Below are positions 46,160-56,785 of a stretch of 64,000 nucleotides of DNA, piece after piece. Position 1 is the stretch's first letter, and every line of letters begins with the position of its first letter. The DNA is from Alphaproteobacteria bacterium (GTDB lineage Bacteria; Pseudomonadota; Alphaproteobacteria; DSM-16000; Inquilinaceae): NCBI GenBank assembly GCA_028284045.1, contig JANQSN010000046.1, forward strand, positions 1 through 64,000. The letters are read 5' to 3'. Position numbers and translations under genes: made by a program. The notes under the pieces are model-generated. The model was not told the DNA's origin. It was given only the letters and a program-made list of their open reading frames with translations, and did not search any database.

Positions 46160-47154
46160 TTCACCGTCCCCCCGCCCAGGCGGATGCGCGGGTCCAAGAC
46201 CGCCAAGGCCAGGTCGGACAGGAGCACGCCGAACACCGTCAGCCCGGCCAGCCAGAACACGAAGGAGCCGGCGAGATACATGTCCTGGCTCTGCAGCGCG
46301 CTTAGCAGCAGCGGGCCGGTGGTCGGCAGGTTCAAGACGACGGAGACGATGGTTGCGCCGGAAATCAGCGTGGGCAGCAGGCTGCCGATATCCGCGATGA
46401 ACGGGTTCAGCGACATGCGCAGCGGGTACTTGAACAGCGCGCGCCGGCGCGGCAGGCCCTTGGCGATCGCCGTCACATAGTACTGCTTCTGCAGCTCGTC
46501 CAAGAGATTGGCGCGCAGCCGGCGGATCATCGCCGCGGTGCCGGAGGTGCCGATGACGATCACCGGCACCCACAGATGCTGCAGGACGGAGACGAACTTA
46601 TCCCAGCTCATCGGCTGGTCGATGAACTCCGGCGCCATCAGCCCGCCGATCGACGTGCCGAACCAGACATTGGAGAAGTACAGGAGTACCAGCGCCAGCA
46701 GGAAGTTCGGCGTCGCCAGCCCGATGAAGCCGATGAAGGTCAGCGTATAGTCGCCGACGCTGTACTGATGGGTGGCGGAATAGATGCCGATCGGGAACGA
46801 CACCACCCAGATGAACAGCGTGGTGGCAAAGGTGATCAGGATGGTCAGGAACACCCGGTCGCCGACGACATCGGTCACCGGCAGGTTGTATTCGAACGAA
46901 TAGCCGAAGTCGCCGGTCAGCGCGTTGCCCAGCCACAACAGGTATTGCTCGATCAGCGGGCGGTCCAGGCCGTAGGTCTGGCGCAGGAATTCCACCCGGC
47001 CCATGTCGACATTCTCACCGCGGCTCTGCAGCTCGTTGATATAGGTCGTCAGATAGTCGCCCGGCGGAAGCTGGATGATGATGAAGCTGATGGCGCTGAT
47101 GGCCAGCAGCGTCGGGATCATCACCAGCAGGCGGCGGGCGATATAGGCGTACAT
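46156..47154 (-). CDS. Peptide/oligosaccharide ABC permease (OppB type)
   Basis: A 332-residue inner-membrane permease beginning MYAYIARRLLVMIPTLLAIS, with the family's LPPGDYLTTYINELQSRG periplasmic loop, six helices and the docking loop AIAKGLPRRRALFKYPLR. Pairs with the OppC-type protein encoded after the ATGA overlap. Starts 31 bp after the binding-protein gene. Confidence 0.94.
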   Translation of the reverse strand: MYAYIARRLLVMIPTLLAISAISFIIIQLPPGDYLTTYINELQSRGENVDMGRVEFLRQTYGLDRPLIEQYLLWLGNALTGDFGYSFEYNLPVTDVVGDRVFLTILITFATTLFIWVVSFPIGIYSATHQYSVGDYTLTFIGFIGLATPNFLLALVLLYFSNVWFGTSIGGLMAPEFIDQPMSWDKFVSVLQHLWVPVIVIGTSGTAAMIRRLRANLLDELQKQYYVTAIAKGLPRRRALFKYPLRMSLNPFIADIGSLLPTLISGATIVSVVLNLPTTGPLLLSALQSQDMYLAGSFVFWLAGLTVFGVLLSDLALAVLDPRIRLGGGTVK

Positions 47155-47185
47155 CTGTCAGGCTCGGCCCGGCTTGGGCGGACGC

Positions 47186-49114
47186 CTACTGGCCGCGCCA
47201 GAAGGTGTCGGGCCGGTAGAGGCCGAAATGCGCCCCCGGGTCCCAGCCATAGGTCGCCTCCTGCGGCACGTTGTGCAGGTCGTTGGCGACGACCACCGGC
47301 TGCAGCACCCCGCTGATCACGCCGATGGAGGTCAGTTCCGCGGCGTGGATGTCCAGCATCCGGGTGACGATCGCCGCCCGGTCCGCTTCGTCGGCCGCGG
47401 CCATCCACTCAGCATAGAGCGCCATCAGCGCCTCGCCGAACGGCTCGTCCGGCGCCTCGCCGGCATCGCCGGCGGTCTGCACGTACTGGCCCCATTTCGG
47501 GTATTGCAGCCAGTTCTGGTCGACCGGCGCCAACTCGTGGGGGACCGTGTTGGCGGTGAAGATGGCGTTGTCGTAGCCGGTCGACACGCTCATCACCGTC
47601 TCGCCGGCGAAGACCCGGTTGCGGAACATCTCGCGGCTGGAGGCGTTGGTGAACAGCGCGACGCCGATCTGGCGCCAGCGATCGGCGATCAGCTCCAGGA
47701 TGTCGGTCTCCTCGGTCCGCTCGCCGGTGGTCTCCACGATGATCTCCAGCGGCCGTCCGTCGGGCATCAGGCGGATACCGTTGCCGTTACGCTCGACCAG
47801 CCCGATTTCGTCCAGCAGCGCGTTCGCGGCGTCGAGGTCGAAGGCGGTGTGAAGGCTGGCGCGCTCCGCGTCGTAGAGCGGCGAGGCGGGCAGCGCCGTG
47901 TTCAGCGACGGCGTGGCCAGGCCGTAATAGATGACCTGGTTGATCTCCTCGCGGTCGATGGCGTGGGACAGCGCCCGGCGGAACCGTACATCGCGGTTCA
48001 GCGCCCGATAGACCGGATCCTGCGCGTTCATATTCGGGTAGAGCACGAAGTCGGAGCCCAGCGCCGTCGGCCACAGCCGCACCGTGTAGTCGTTGCGGTC
48101 CTCCCCATCCACCAGGAAGGTGTAGGTGTCGAAGCGCAGATGGCGCGACTGGAGATCGGCTTCGCCGGCCCCGACCTTGGCGGGGATCAGGCCGCTGTCG
48201 GCGATGGTGACGATCCAGCGGTCGAGATAGGGAAGCTGCAGGCCGGTCTGGTCGGCGCGATGGTAGTAGGGGTTGCGCTCGAACACGAAGCGTTCCGACG
48301 GCGGGGCGGTGGTGTTGCGCCAGGGCTGCAGCACCGGCAGGTCCGGATTGTCGGCGTCGTAGAGGTCGCCGCGCAGGATATGCAGGGCCGCCCAGTTGCG
48401 CGCCCCGGTCTCCTCCACCATCGCCGCCAGCGCCGCGGGATCGGCATGATCAGCGTGGAACTGCGCCATATAGTGCGCCGGCGCGTAGAGATAGAGCGGC
48501 CGCGCGCCGGCCAGCGCGGGCAGGAACTCCGGATTGGGCTGCGACCAGGTGTAGCGCACCGTCGTCTCGTCGAGGATCTCCACCAACGGCGCCTCGCCGT
48601 CGACGAGAAGGCGGACATCCGGACCGAACGGCTTCAGCTCCGCATGCAGCGCGATCTCTTCCCAGGCGTAGCGGAAATCCTCTGCGGTGAAGGGGTGGCC
48701 GTCCGACCAGCGATGGCCGGGGCGCAGATGGAAGGTGAAGATCCGGCCCTCCTCCACGTCGAAGCGCTCCAGAATGTCCGGCTGGAAGGTGTAGTCCGGG
48801 CCGTAGCCGACCAGCCGGGCATAGCCGTAGACGTTCATGATGCGGATGTCGCGGGCGCGGCCGGCGATCCAGGCGATTTCGCCGCCGGACACGCCGGTCT
48901 CGCGGCCCGTCGCCGGCATGTCGACGATCGCCGGGACGGTGGGCATGCGCTCCGCCACCGGCGGCAGGTCGCCGGCCTCGACCATCGCCGCCAGCATGGC
49001 CGGCTCGCTCAGCGCCGGCGGCTCGGCATCGGCCCGGGCCATGGTCAGGCCGGCGAGCGCAAGCGCGGCGATCAGCCAACAGGCGATCCGGGCGGTCGGA
49101 CGGGCGACGATCAT
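47186..49114 (-). CDS. ABC transporter solute-binding protein (family 5, Opp/Dpp type)
   Basis: A 642-residue periplasmic binding protein. The signal peptide is [20 protein letters not shown] to ARA (cleavage near residue 29). The SBP_bac_5 core includes [40 protein letters not shown] and late [13 protein letters not shown]. It is about 100 residues longer than E. coli OppA and resembles large family 5 members that bind oligosaccharides or muropeptides. ATG 49114 overlaps the ATPase stop (ATGA). Confidence 0.92.
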   Translation of the reverse strand: MIVARPTARIACWLIAALALAGLTMARADAEPPALSEPAMLAAMVEAGDLPPVAERMPTVPAIVDMPATGRETGVSGGEIAWIAGRARDIRIMNVYGYARLVGYGPDYTFQPDILERFDVEEGRIFTFHLRPGHRWSDGHPFTAEDFRYAWEEIALHAELKPFGPDVRLLVDGEAPLVEILDETTVRYTWSQPNPEFLPALAGARPLYLYAPAHYMAQFHADHADPAALAAMVEETGARNWAALHILRGDLYDADNPDLPVLQPWRNTTAPPSERFVFERNPYYHRADQTGLQLPYLDRWIVTIADSGLIPAKVGAGEADLQSRHLRFDTYTFLVDGEDRNDYTVRLWPTALGSDFVLYPNMNAQDPVYRALNRDVRFRRALSHAIDREEINQVIYYGLATPSLNTALPASPLYDAERASLHTAFDLDAANALLDEIGLVERNGNGIRLMPDGRPLEIIVETTGERTEETDILELIADRWRQIGVALFTNASSREMFRNRVFAGETVMSVSTGYDNAIFTANTVPHELAPVDQNWLQYPKWGQYVQTAGDAGEAPDEPFGEALMALYAEWMAAADEADRAAIVTRMLDIHAAELTSIGVISGVLQPVVVANDLHNVPQEATYGWDPGAHFGLYRPDTFWRGQ

Positions 49115-51006
49115 GAGGCAAGCTCCTGGGATTGCGGCGGCACGGTCGCCCGCACCAGATGGCCGCCGCCGAGATCGATCATGCGGGGCCGCTGATGCGC
49201 GTCGAGGGTGAAGGGGGCGGGCCAGGCGGCGGGATCGCTCGCCCGCCCACCCATCAGGGCTTGCAGGTCGAGCGGGTGATTGGGATCGGGATGCGGCACC
49301 GCGGCCAGCAGGGCCTGGGTATAGGGATGTACCGGCCGGGCGAACAGCGCCGCGGTCGGCGCCAGTTCGACGATGGCGCCGCGGCACATCACCATGATGC
49401 GGTCGGCGATGTAGTTCACCACCGCCAGATTGTGGCTGATGAACAGATAGGTGAGGTCGAGCCGCTCGCGCAGATCCTTCAACAGGTTGAGGATCTGCGC
49501 CTGGATCGAGACGTCGAGCGCGGAGACCGGCTCGTCGCAGATCAGGAACTCCGGCTTCAGGGCGAGCGCGCGCGCAATGCCGATGCGCTGGCGCTGGCCG
49601 CCGGAAAAGCTGTGCGGGTAGCGCTGCAGGTGGCGGGGATCGAGGCCGACCAGCGCCATCAGCTCCTGCGCCACCGCGCGCCGTTCCGCCCGGTCGCAGA
49701 CGCCGTGAATGACCAGGGGCTCGGTAACGATGTCGAGCACGGTCATGCGCGGGTTCAGCGAGCTGAACGGGTCCTGGAAGATGAACTGCATGCGCCGGCG
49801 AAACGCCTTCAGGGCGGCACCGTCCAGCCCCAACAGGTCGATCACTCGGCCGTCGCGCTCCACGAAATGGACCGCCCCGCGGTCGGGCGCCAGGCCGCGC
49901 ATCAGGATCTTCGACAGGGTGGTCTTGCCGCAGCCGCTCTCCCCCACCAAGCCGAGGCATTCGCCGCGCCGCACGGAGAAGGTGACGTCGTCGACGGCCC
50001 TTATCTCGCCGGGTCGCCGGTCGGCGCTGCCGCGCGGGCCGGCCTTGCGCACCCGGAAGGTCCGGGTGACGCCGGAGACGTCGAGCGCCGAGCCGGCACG
50101 CCGGTCGATCGCCACGGGCGCGTCGGCCAGCAAGCGGCCGTCATCCGTCGAGCGGATCTCGCGGATCGGCCGCAGCCGCTCCCCCGCCGCCATACCGAAG
50201 CGCGGCACCGCGGCCAGCAGCGCCTTCAGATAGGGGTGCTGCGGCGCCTCGAACAGCGCCGCCAGCGGCCCGGCCTCCATCACCTCGCCCTGATAGAGCA
50301 CCACGACATGCTCCGCGGTGTTGGCGACCACGCCGAGGTCATGGGTGATCATCAAGACGGCCATGCGGAACTCGCCCTGGAGGTCGCGGACCAGCTTCAG
50401 GATCTGCGCCTGGATGGTGACGTCCAGCGCGGTGGTCGGTTCGTCGGCGATCAGCAGGGCGGGGCGGCAGACCAGCGCCATGGCGATCATCGCGCGCTGG
50501 CGCAGGCCGCCCGACAGCTCGAAGGGATAGGTCTTCAGCGCGCGGCGCGGGTTGGGAAAGCCGACATGGCCCAGCATCTCCTCCGCCGCCGTCTCCGCCG
50601 CCCGGTCGGTGACGTCGCGGTGCAGCTTGACCGCCTCGGCCACCTGGTTGCCGACGGTGTGCAGCGGCGAGAGCGAGGTCATCGGCTCCTGAAAGATGAT
50701 GGAGATGCGCCCGCCGCGGATGCGGCGATAGGCGTGCCCCTCCGGGTTCAGGCGGGCGAGGTCGATCGGGGCGGCGTCGGTTTCCGGGTCGTCGAACAGG
50801 ATGCGCCCGCCGCTGATCGCCGCGCTGGCCGGCAGGATGCCCATGATCGCCTGGGACAGCACGGACTTGCCGGAGCCGCTCTCGCCGACCAGGGCAACCG
50901 AGGCGCCGCGCTGCACTGAGAGCGTCGCGCCCTTGACGGCCGCCAGTGTGCCGCCGGGCACGCGGAAGTCGATGCTGAGATCCTCCACGCTCAACAGCCG
51001 GCTCAT
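49111..51006 (-). CDS. Two-domain ABC ATPase (fused DppD-DppF type)
   Basis: A 631-residue protein with two nucleotide-binding domains that power the Opp-type importer. Domain 1 has Walker [11 protein letters not shown], signature ELSGGLRQR and Walker [13 protein letters not shown]. Domain 2 has [19 protein letters not shown] and [12 protein letters not shown], then the oligopeptide-transporter C-terminal extension ([16 protein letters not shown]). Both sites look catalytically complete. Similar fusions are YejF and GsiA. The start ATG 51006 overlaps the membrane protein gene stop. Confidence 0.95.
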   Translation of the reverse strand: MSRLLSVEDLSIDFRVPGGTLAAVKGATLSVQRGASVALVGESGSGKSVLSQAIMGILPASAAISGGRILFDDPETDAAPIDLARLNPEGHAYRRIRGGRISIIFQEPMTSLSPLHTVGNQVAEAVKLHRDVTDRAAETAAEEMLGHVGFPNPRRALKTYPFELSGGLRQRAMIAMALVCRPALLIADEPTTALDVTIQAQILKLVRDLQGEFRMAVLMITHDLGVVANTAEHVVVLYQGEVMEAGPLAALFEAPQHPYLKALLAAVPRFGMAAGERLRPIREIRSTDDGRLLADAPVAIDRRAGSALDVSGVTRTFRVRKAGPRGSADRRPGEIRAVDDVTFSVRRGECLGLVGESGCGKTTLSKILMRGLAPDRGAVHFVERDGRVIDLLGLDGAALKAFRRRMQFIFQDPFSSLNPRMTVLDIVTEPLVIHGVCDRAERRAVAQELMALVGLDPRHLQRYPHSFSGGQRQRIGIARALALKPEFLICDEPVSALDVSIQAQILNLLKDLRERLDLTYLFISHNLAVVNYIADRIMVMCRGAIVELAPTAALFARPVHPYTQALLAAVPHPDPNHPLDLQALMGGRASDPAAWPAPFTLDAHQRPRMIDLGGGHLVRATVPPQSQELAS

Positions 51007-51641
51007 GACGCGTCCCCCTCCGCCGCCGCGCCCGTGCTGCGGCGCGGCAGTCGGCCGCCGTCGGGCCGGTCGACCTCCTCTTTGAGGATGCTGACCCAGC
51101 CGGGGTTTCGCGCGTCCGGCGATGGGGTCGGCGTGTCGTCGCCATCGGTCGCGTCGGGCGCGGCATCGATGCCCATCGCGTCGAGATTGGCGAGCGTCGT
51201 GGGGTCGAGGTCCAAGCCGTTGGCCAGCGCGGCGGTGGCGGCGCGTTCGGTCAGCGCGTCGAAGCCGGTCAGCGTCGATTCCAGCGAGATCGACTGGCGG
51301 CCGTCCTTCAGCGTCAGGGTCATCCAGCCGCGCTGGCGGTCGCGCCGCGTGGAATAGTAGGCGAGCCTCAACCGGTTCAGCCGGTCCCAGGCAATGGCGC
51401 GGCCGCGCGGGCCGGACAACGCGATGCCCTCGGCGCCGGTCTCGACCACCGTCATATGGCGTTCCGCGGCGCGCAGCAGGAACACGGCGAACAGGGCGGC
51501 GAGGCCGGCGAAGATCACCGCGACCCAGACCGCCAGGTCGATCAGCAGAAGCGGCAGCGCCGTCGCCGCCAGGCCCAGGCCGCCGCGCACATAGTCGGCG
51601 ACGATGTCGCCCTGGGGGTAGCGATGGATGGTGGGGGACAA
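51003..51641 (-). CDS. Hypothetical membrane protein
   Basis: A 212-residue protein with one or two N-terminal hydrophobic helices ([27 protein letters not shown] split over residues 20-55), then a PH-like beta region ([32 protein letters not shown]) and a disordered acidic/Pro C-terminus. It overlaps the ATPase gene (ATGA) and follows the deacetylase by 15 bp, so it is part of the same unit. No family recognised. Confidence 0.7.
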   Translation of the reverse strand: MSPTIHRYPQGDIVADYVRGGLGLAATALPLLLIDLAVWVAVIFAGLAALFAVFLLRAAERHMTVVETGAEGIALSGPRGRAIAWDRLNRLRLAYYSTRRDRQRGWMTLTLKDGRQSISLESTLTGFDALTERAATAALANGLDLDPTTLANLDAMGIDAAPDATDGDDTPTPSPDARNPGWVSILKEEVDRPDGGRLPRRSTGAAAEGDAS

Positions 51642-51656
51642 GGGCTGTCGTCCCCG

Positions 51657-52526
51657 TCAGGCGGCCGACGCGGCGGCGGGACCGCCGGCGAAGACGGCGC
51701 CGGCCGGCCGCCAGCGCGCCGCCGGGTGCGCGGCGATCACGCCGGCCAGCCGCGCCAGGCACGCCCACAGCGCGTCGTCATGCGCCCAGTGATGGGTCAT
51801 CAGGCCGATCGGCCGGCCGTGTCCCTTGGCGATCTCCGCGACCAGGTCGTCCAGCAGGCGGGCATCGCCGACATAGCGGCGGTCGTCGTGCCAGGCGATG
51901 GGGTCGAGCTGGACATTCGCTTCGACCAGCGGCGCCGGTGCGGCCCCTTCGGCCCCGAAGCCGCTGACCCCGATAAAGCCGAGATCGGGCAGTGCGGCCA
52001 TCACACTTGCACCGATGCGGTTCCAGGGTGGCACCATCACCGGCAGGGCGCGCGGACCGAACAGGGCGGCCAGGCGCTCGCGGCCCGCCACCAGCTCCGC
52101 CGCCACGGTGTCAAGCGGGCGGTGATCGCCGATCTCGGTCTGCTTGGCGTCGTCGGGGGCATGGTTGTGATGGCGCCAGCCATGCACCAGCGCAGTGGTT
52201 TCGGCGCCGTCGCCGGCCCGGCGGTCGAGCGCGGCGGCCAATTCGTCGCCGGTATGGGCCGGGATGATCGCCAGCGCGATCGGCACGGCCGTTTCGGCGG
52301 CGAGGTCCAACAGCCGGTCCAGCGCCGGGTTGGGGGCGACCGCGTCGTCGTCGCGCCACCACAGATCGACGGAACGCCCGGTCGCCGCGGCGGCGTCCAA
52401 CGCGGCGTCGAGGCGCGCCCAGGCCTGGGCGGCGTCAAGGTCGGTGGCCCCAAAGTCTGGGGTCTGACGGGCGCTTGGGGGAGGGGGCGACGGCATCCGG
52501 ACCCGGCTTGGCTGATCGGCCGGCAT
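51657..52526 (-). CDS. Polysaccharide deacetylase-like (NodB fold) protein
   Basis: A 289-residue protein of the NodB/CE4-type barrel superfamily. The first motif is [14 protein letters not shown] (metal-binding Asp pair) and the histidine motif is HGWRHHNH, followed by PPWNRIG and THHWAHDD near the end. No signal peptide, so it appears cytosolic. The start overlaps the preceding glycosyltransferase stop (TAATG). Removal of acetyl groups from a glycan intermediate is inferred. Confidence 0.85.
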   Translation of the reverse strand: MPADQPSRVRMPSPPPPSARQTPDFGATDLDAAQAWARLDAALDAAAATGRSVDLWWRDDDAVAPNPALDRLLDLAAETAVPIALAIIPAHTGDELAAALDRRAGDGAETTALVHGWRHHNHAPDDAKQTEIGDHRPLDTVAAELVAGRERLAALFGPRALPVMVPPWNRIGASVMAALPDLGFIGVSGFGAEGAAPAPLVEANVQLDPIAWHDDRRYVGDARLLDDLVAEIAKGHGRPIGLMTHHWAHDDALWACLARLAGVIAAHPAARWRPAGAVFAGGPAAASAA

Positions 52527-53710
52527 TATAGGGCGCTGATGGTTGAGGAAAACCGTCCAGCGATGACGGTGATGTGACGGGCGGTGGCGGCGGCGCCGTC
52601 CATGTCGACGGCGACGGGCGGCGGCGGTGGTCCGTCCAGTGCGGCATCGATGGCTGCGGCCAGGCGGGGCGGGTCGAGGTCGGCCTCGGCGACCACCGCC
52701 AGGGGCCGCCGCTCGGCGATCAGCCGGGCGCGCAGCGGCTGCTCGCTCTCTGCCCCGGTCGGCCCGGCGAAGGGCACGACGACGGCGCGGCAGCGCGCCG
52801 CCAGCACGTCCATCAGCGTGTTGTAGCCGGCCTGGCTGACCGACAGCCGGGCGCGGGCCAGGAGGGCGGGATAGTCGGCGCGGGCCGGCTCCACGATCAC
52901 CCAGGGGCCGGCGTCTTGGCAGAGCCGCGCGGTGTCGCCGGCGTCCATGTCGGGGCCGGCCAGCAGCCGCCAGCGCAATGTCCCAGCGGCGCGGCTGAGC
53001 GGCCGGGCGGCCAGGGCGGCCCGCATCAGCGGTGCACCCACCGCACCGCCGCCGGCCGCCACGATCACCTCGTCGCGGCCGTCCCCGCCCGGTGGGGCCG
53101 GCGACGCGTCCGCCGGGGCGGCGACATAGCCGGTATAGGTCAGCCGGTCGGCGATCTCTGAGGCTTCCGGCAGAGTGCGGGTCAGGTCGACCAGCACGGG
53201 GTCGCCATGGACCAGGACGGCGTCGTACCAGCGCTTTGCCCGCCGGATCATGCGCCGTCGCTTCGCCGGATCACCCTTGTCCACCAGGATGTCGCGCACC
53301 GAGGCGACGATGGCGGGCCGCGGGGACAGCGTGCGGGCCGCGGTCAGCAGTGCCTCGTACTCCGCGGCCAGCGCGTTGCGGCCGAAGGGGAAGGTCTCGG
53401 TCATCACCACGGCGGGCCGCCGGTCCGCCAGCAGCGCCATCAGCCGGTCGCGCCGGCGCGCCCAGAGGTCCGCGCCCGGCGGGCATCCGGCGTGGTCGAC
53501 CAGGCCGGAGAAGGCGGCGTCCGCCGCGCGCAGGGCCGGCAGGTCGACGATTTCGGCATCGCCGAAGGTATCTCGGAAAGGGTCGGCGGGCCCGCCCATC
53601 GCCACGGTCACCGGCAGGCCGGCGGCGCGTAGGGCGCGCACGATCAGCCCGGCCCGGCGGACATGGCCGATGCCCAGCAGGTGCTGGACATGGAACAAGA
53701 CCGGCGTCAC
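52526..53710 (-). CDS. Glycosyltransferase (MurG/COG4671-like, GT-B)
   Basis: A 394-residue GT-B protein. GTG 53710 overlaps the phosphatase stop (GTGA). The N-terminus VLFHVQHLLGIGHVRRAGLIVRAL fits the acceptor-side GT-B fold and the C-terminal half has the donor-binding VSQAGYNTLMDVLAARCRAV region. It is clearly related to the 56757-58022 protein (shared 'hthfGiGHlrR' opening). Donor and acceptor sugars are unknown. Confidence 0.85.
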   Translation of the reverse strand: MTPVLFHVQHLLGIGHVRRAGLIVRALRAAGLPVTVAMGGPADPFRDTFGDAEIVDLPALRAADAAFSGLVDHAGCPPGADLWARRRDRLMALLADRRPAVVMTETFPFGRNALAAEYEALLTAARTLSPRPAIVASVRDILVDKGDPAKRRRMIRRAKRWYDAVLVHGDPVLVDLTRTLPEASEIADRLTYTGYVAAPADASPAPPGGDGRDEVIVAAGGGAVGAPLMRAALAARPLSRAAGTLRWRLLAGPDMDAGDTARLCQDAGPWVIVEPARADYPALLARARLSVSQAGYNTLMDVLAARCRAVVVPFAGPTGAESEQPLRARLIAERRPLAVVAEADLDPPRLAAAIDAALDGPPPPPVAVDMDGAAATARHITVIAGRFSSTISAL

Positions 53711-54324
53711 CGGGCGACCTCCGCCCGCGCCGGCACCAGCGGGTCGTTCAGCGCCTCGATCGCCACGCCGCCACCCGACCGCAGGCAGAAATGGTGGCAC
53801 GCGGCCTCTGCCAGGCGGTGCGGCGGCGGACCCAGCATGTCCCAGCCGGTGGCCAGTGCGTAGATCGCCCGGACCACGCCCTTATGGGTGACGGCCAGGA
53901 CCGGGCGCCCGGCGGCGGCGATCTCGGCCAGCAGGGGGGCGACGCGCCTTTGGATGTCGCGCGCGCTCTCGCCGCCCGGCGGGCGGAAGTCGAGGCCGTC
54001 GCGTTCCCGTTCCGCCAGCCGGGCGGTGGGATCGCGGGCGATATCGGCAAGGCGCCGGCCCTCCCAGGCACCCCAGCCGGCCTCGATCAGCCGGGGTTCC
54101 ACGGCGGCGTCGAGGCCGAGCAGGGCTGCGGTTTCCCGCGCGCGGGCGAGCGGGCTGGTCAGCGCGGCGGCACCCGCCACCGCGGCGGGCAGGCGCCAGG
54201 ACTGCACGGCGGCGCGGCCCGCCGCGCTCAACGGGCGGTCGACGCGGCCTTGCAGGCGCCGCGCCGCCGACCAGTCGGTGGGGCCGTGGCGCAGCAGCGT
54301 CAGGCGGACGGCGGTCGCGCTCAC
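53707..54324 (-). CDS. Histidine phosphatase family protein
   Basis: A 205-residue phosphoglycerate-mutase-like phosphatase with the phospho-accepting histidine in LLRHGPTDWS, then RLQGRVDRPLS, the acidic WGAWEGRRL and the second histidine in VTHKGVVRA. In the operon it could dephosphorylate a sugar phosphate or polyprenyl-linked intermediate. GTG 54324 overlaps the upstream GT4 stop (GTGA). Confidence 0.9.
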   Translation of the reverse strand: MSATAVRLTLLRHGPTDWSAARRLQGRVDRPLSAAGRAAVQSWRLPAAVAGAAALTSPLARARETAALLGLDAAVEPRLIEAGWGAWEGRRLADIARDPTARLAERERDGLDFRPPGGESARDIQRRVAPLLAEIAAAGRPVLAVTHKGVVRAIYALATGWDMLGPPPHRLAEAACHHFCLRSGGGVAIEALNDPLVPARAEVAR

Positions 54325-55448
54325 GACGGCGATCCGCCGATCAGCGGGTGGAGAAGGCCGCCCAGCCGCCGCGATGCTGCGGCTAGGTCGAAGCCGGCCG
54401 ATCGGTCCCGCGCCGTGCGGCCCATCCGCCGCCTCAGCGCCGGGTCATCGAGCAGCCGGGCCAGCGCCGTTGCCAGTGCGTCGGCGTCGTTTGGGGGAAC
54501 CAGCAGGCCCGTCTCGCCGTCCGCTACGAGTTCGCCCGCCGCGCGTTCGGCCGTGGCGACGACGCCCAGGCCGGCGGCCTGCGCCTCCAGGAAGACCAGG
54601 CCATAGGCCTCGTTGGCGCCGGGCCAGACGAACAGGTCGGCGGCGGCGTAGAGATCGGGCAGATCGTCGGCGGCGATCCGGCCGAGCAGGCGGCACCGCG
54701 GGTGCGGCAGCGCGGCCGCGATCGTCTCGCGCGCCGGTCCGTCGCCGGCGACGGCCAGCCGCCAGGGTCGGTCGGGTGCGCAGGCATCGAGACGGTGCAG
54801 GGCGTCGGCGAGGCGGGCGTAGCCGCGCTGCTTGTCGCCGGGGCGCATCATGGCGACGGTCAGCAGCCAGGGGCCGTCCGCGTCGCCAAACCAGCGGCGG
54901 TGCGCAGCGGCGCGGTCCGCGCTGTGGAACGGGCCGGTGTCGACGAAGGGGGAAAACGCGTGCAGCCGGTCCGGCGCGACGATGGCGGCCAGGCCGGCGC
55001 GATCCTCCACCGTCATCGCCAAGACGGCGTCGGCGCGGCGGATCGCGGCTTCGGCGGTGCGGAAGCCGGCGGCGAAGCGGCCGGCCGCCTGTTTGGGCGC
55101 GTGGCTCGCCTCCGCGATGACGTAAGGGATGGCCAGCGCGTCGGCCACCGCCGGCCCCAGATGGTCGGGCGCCTTGTGGTAGCAGTGATAGGTGAACCAG
55201 AGATCCGGGCGCCAGCCGCCGCCCTGCAAACCGGCCGCGAGCGCGGCGGCGCGCGCCCGGCCGCGCCGGGCGATGGCGGCCGCGCGGCCCGGTGTGCGGC
55301 CGTCGTCCCAGCTTCTTAGGCGCGACGCCACGCGGGCGTCATGGCCGGCCGCCGCCAGGGCGGCGAGGAACAGCCGCGCCATGCGCCGGTCGCCCGACGG
55401 CACGAGGTGGCCGGGCGGCTTCATCGGCGCGTAGAAGGCGATCCTCAC
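54321..55448 (-). CDS. Glycosyltransferase family 4
   Basis: A 375-residue retaining GT-B enzyme. The N-terminal domain starts MRIAFYAPMKPPGHLVPSGDRRMA, and the donor site has LLTVAMMRPGDKQRGY, AVAGDGP and the E-x7-E motif region EAYGLVFLEAQAAG. The start is GTG 55448, overlapping the upstream stop. A role in building an exopolysaccharide or lipid-linked glycan is inferred from context. Confidence 0.92.
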   Translation of the reverse strand: MRIAFYAPMKPPGHLVPSGDRRMARLFLAALAAAGHDARVASRLRSWDDGRTPGRAAAIARRGRARAAALAAGLQGGGWRPDLWFTYHCYHKAPDHLGPAVADALAIPYVIAEASHAPKQAAGRFAAGFRTAEAAIRRADAVLAMTVEDRAGLAAIVAPDRLHAFSPFVDTGPFHSADRAAAHRRWFGDADGPWLLTVAMMRPGDKQRGYARLADALHRLDACAPDRPWRLAVAGDGPARETIAAALPHPRCRLLGRIAADDLPDLYAAADLFVWPGANEAYGLVFLEAQAAGLGVVATAERAAGELVADGETGLLVPPNDADALATALARLLDDPALRRRMGRTARDRSAGFDLAAASRRLGGLLHPLIGGSPS

Positions 55449-56785
55449 GCCGCCGGATCGTCGGCGACGGCGCGGGCGGCGCCGGCGGGCAAGCCGAAGC
55501 GCGTGGCGAGCGCATCAATGCCGACGTCGAAGGAAAAGCGCGCCCGGACCCGCGCCGCGCCCGCCGTCGCCAGACGGTCGCGCAATCCCGGGTCGGTGAT
55601 CAGCCGGGTCAGCGCCGCCGTCAGGGCCGCCGGATCGCCGGGCGGGACCAGGAGGCCGGTGGTGCCATCCTCGATCAGCTCCGGGATCGCCGAGACGCGC
55701 GTCGACAGGCAGGCGAGACCGACCGCCTGCGCCTCCATCAACACGTTAGGCAAGCCGTCCCGGTCGCCAGACCGCGCGATGCGCGAGGCCAGCACGAACA
55801 GGTCGCCGTCGACCAGCGCGGCGATCACCCGGTCTTGCGCCAGCGCGCCCCGCCAGTCGATCCGCGCGTCGAGGCCGAGCGCCTCCGCCCGGCGCTTCAG
55901 CGCGTCCAGGCCCGCGCCGCCGCCGATATGGGTGAAGCGCCAGCTCAGCCCCGCCGGCAGGGCGGCGAGCGCGGCCAGAAGGTCGTCGTAGCCCTTCTTC
56001 TCCACCGCCCGGCCGACGCTGACCAGGCGGACCGGCAGGGCCGAATCGCTGCCGTCGCGGGCCGGCTTCGGTTCGACCGCGGGCCGCGGAAAGCGCCCGA
56101 AATCGAGTCCGTGATAAACCAGGGCGACGGGCCGGTCCGGTGGCGCCAGGCGGTTCAGATGGTCGCGGTTGGCGGCGGTACAGGTAACGGCCCAGCGCGC
56201 CGCCGCCAGCTTGTCGGCAATCTCCCGGTCAGGCGTGGTGTAGATGTCCTTGGCATGGGCGGACAGGCTGAACGGCAGGCCGGTGATCAGCGCGGCATAG
56301 CGGGCGACCGAGGCCGGCGTGTGCAGGTAGTGGACATAGAGCCAGTCGACGGCCGCCGGCAGCTCCCGCGCCAGCACGCAGGCCTGGCCGAACCGGCGGA
56401 TCCGGTTGCGGGTTGGGTCGCGCCGCAGATCCCGGCGGAAGGCGGCCAGCGCCGCGGCGAAGCCCGGCTGCCGGCGCGCCCAGGCGAGGCCAGCGAACAC
56501 CCGCCGCGGCTCCTCGTGCAGATATTCCGGCAGATACAGCACCGGTGCGGTAATCTGCGTGTTGAGGGCGTGGACCGCCTTGTCCGTGGGTCGGCGCAGC
56601 GAGACGATGAGCTGGCGTTGCCCGCGCTGCTGCAGGGCCAGGATTTCCTGGGCGATGAAGGTTTCCGACAGCCGCGGATAGCCCTTCACGACGATCGCGG
56701 TCACACCGGTCAAGGCGGCCGGCGGGGTTTCCGGCCGGCTTGCCGGGCCTGGCCGATCAGGCGCGCTGTCGGGCGCGTACGGCAT
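55445..56785 (-). CDS. Glycosyltransferase family 4
   Basis: A 446-residue GT-B enzyme. KGYPRLSETFIAQEILAL near the N-terminus is typical of colanic-acid-type transferases, followed by YVHYLHTPASVARYAAL, the donor-domain VSVGRAVEKKGYDDLL and the LPNVLMEAQAVGLACLST motif. Its start overlaps the upstream glycosyltransferase gene by 29 bases, so its first 9-10 codons are read in two frames. Confidence 0.93.
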   Translation of the reverse strand: MPYAPDSAPDRPGPASRPETPPAALTGVTAIVVKGYPRLSETFIAQEILALQQRGQRQLIVSLRRPTDKAVHALNTQITAPVLYLPEYLHEEPRRVFAGLAWARRQPGFAAALAAFRRDLRRDPTRNRIRRFGQACVLARELPAAVDWLYVHYLHTPASVARYAALITGLPFSLSAHAKDIYTTPDREIADKLAAARWAVTCTAANRDHLNRLAPPDRPVALVYHGLDFGRFPRPAVEPKPARDGSDSALPVRLVSVGRAVEKKGYDDLLAALAALPAGLSWRFTHIGGGAGLDALKRRAEALGLDARIDWRGALAQDRVIAALVDGDLFVLASRIARSGDRDGLPNVLMEAQAVGLACLSTRVSAIPELIEDGTTGLLVPPGDPAALTAALTRLITDPGLRDRLATAGAARVRARFSFDVGIDALATRFGLPAGAARAVADDPAA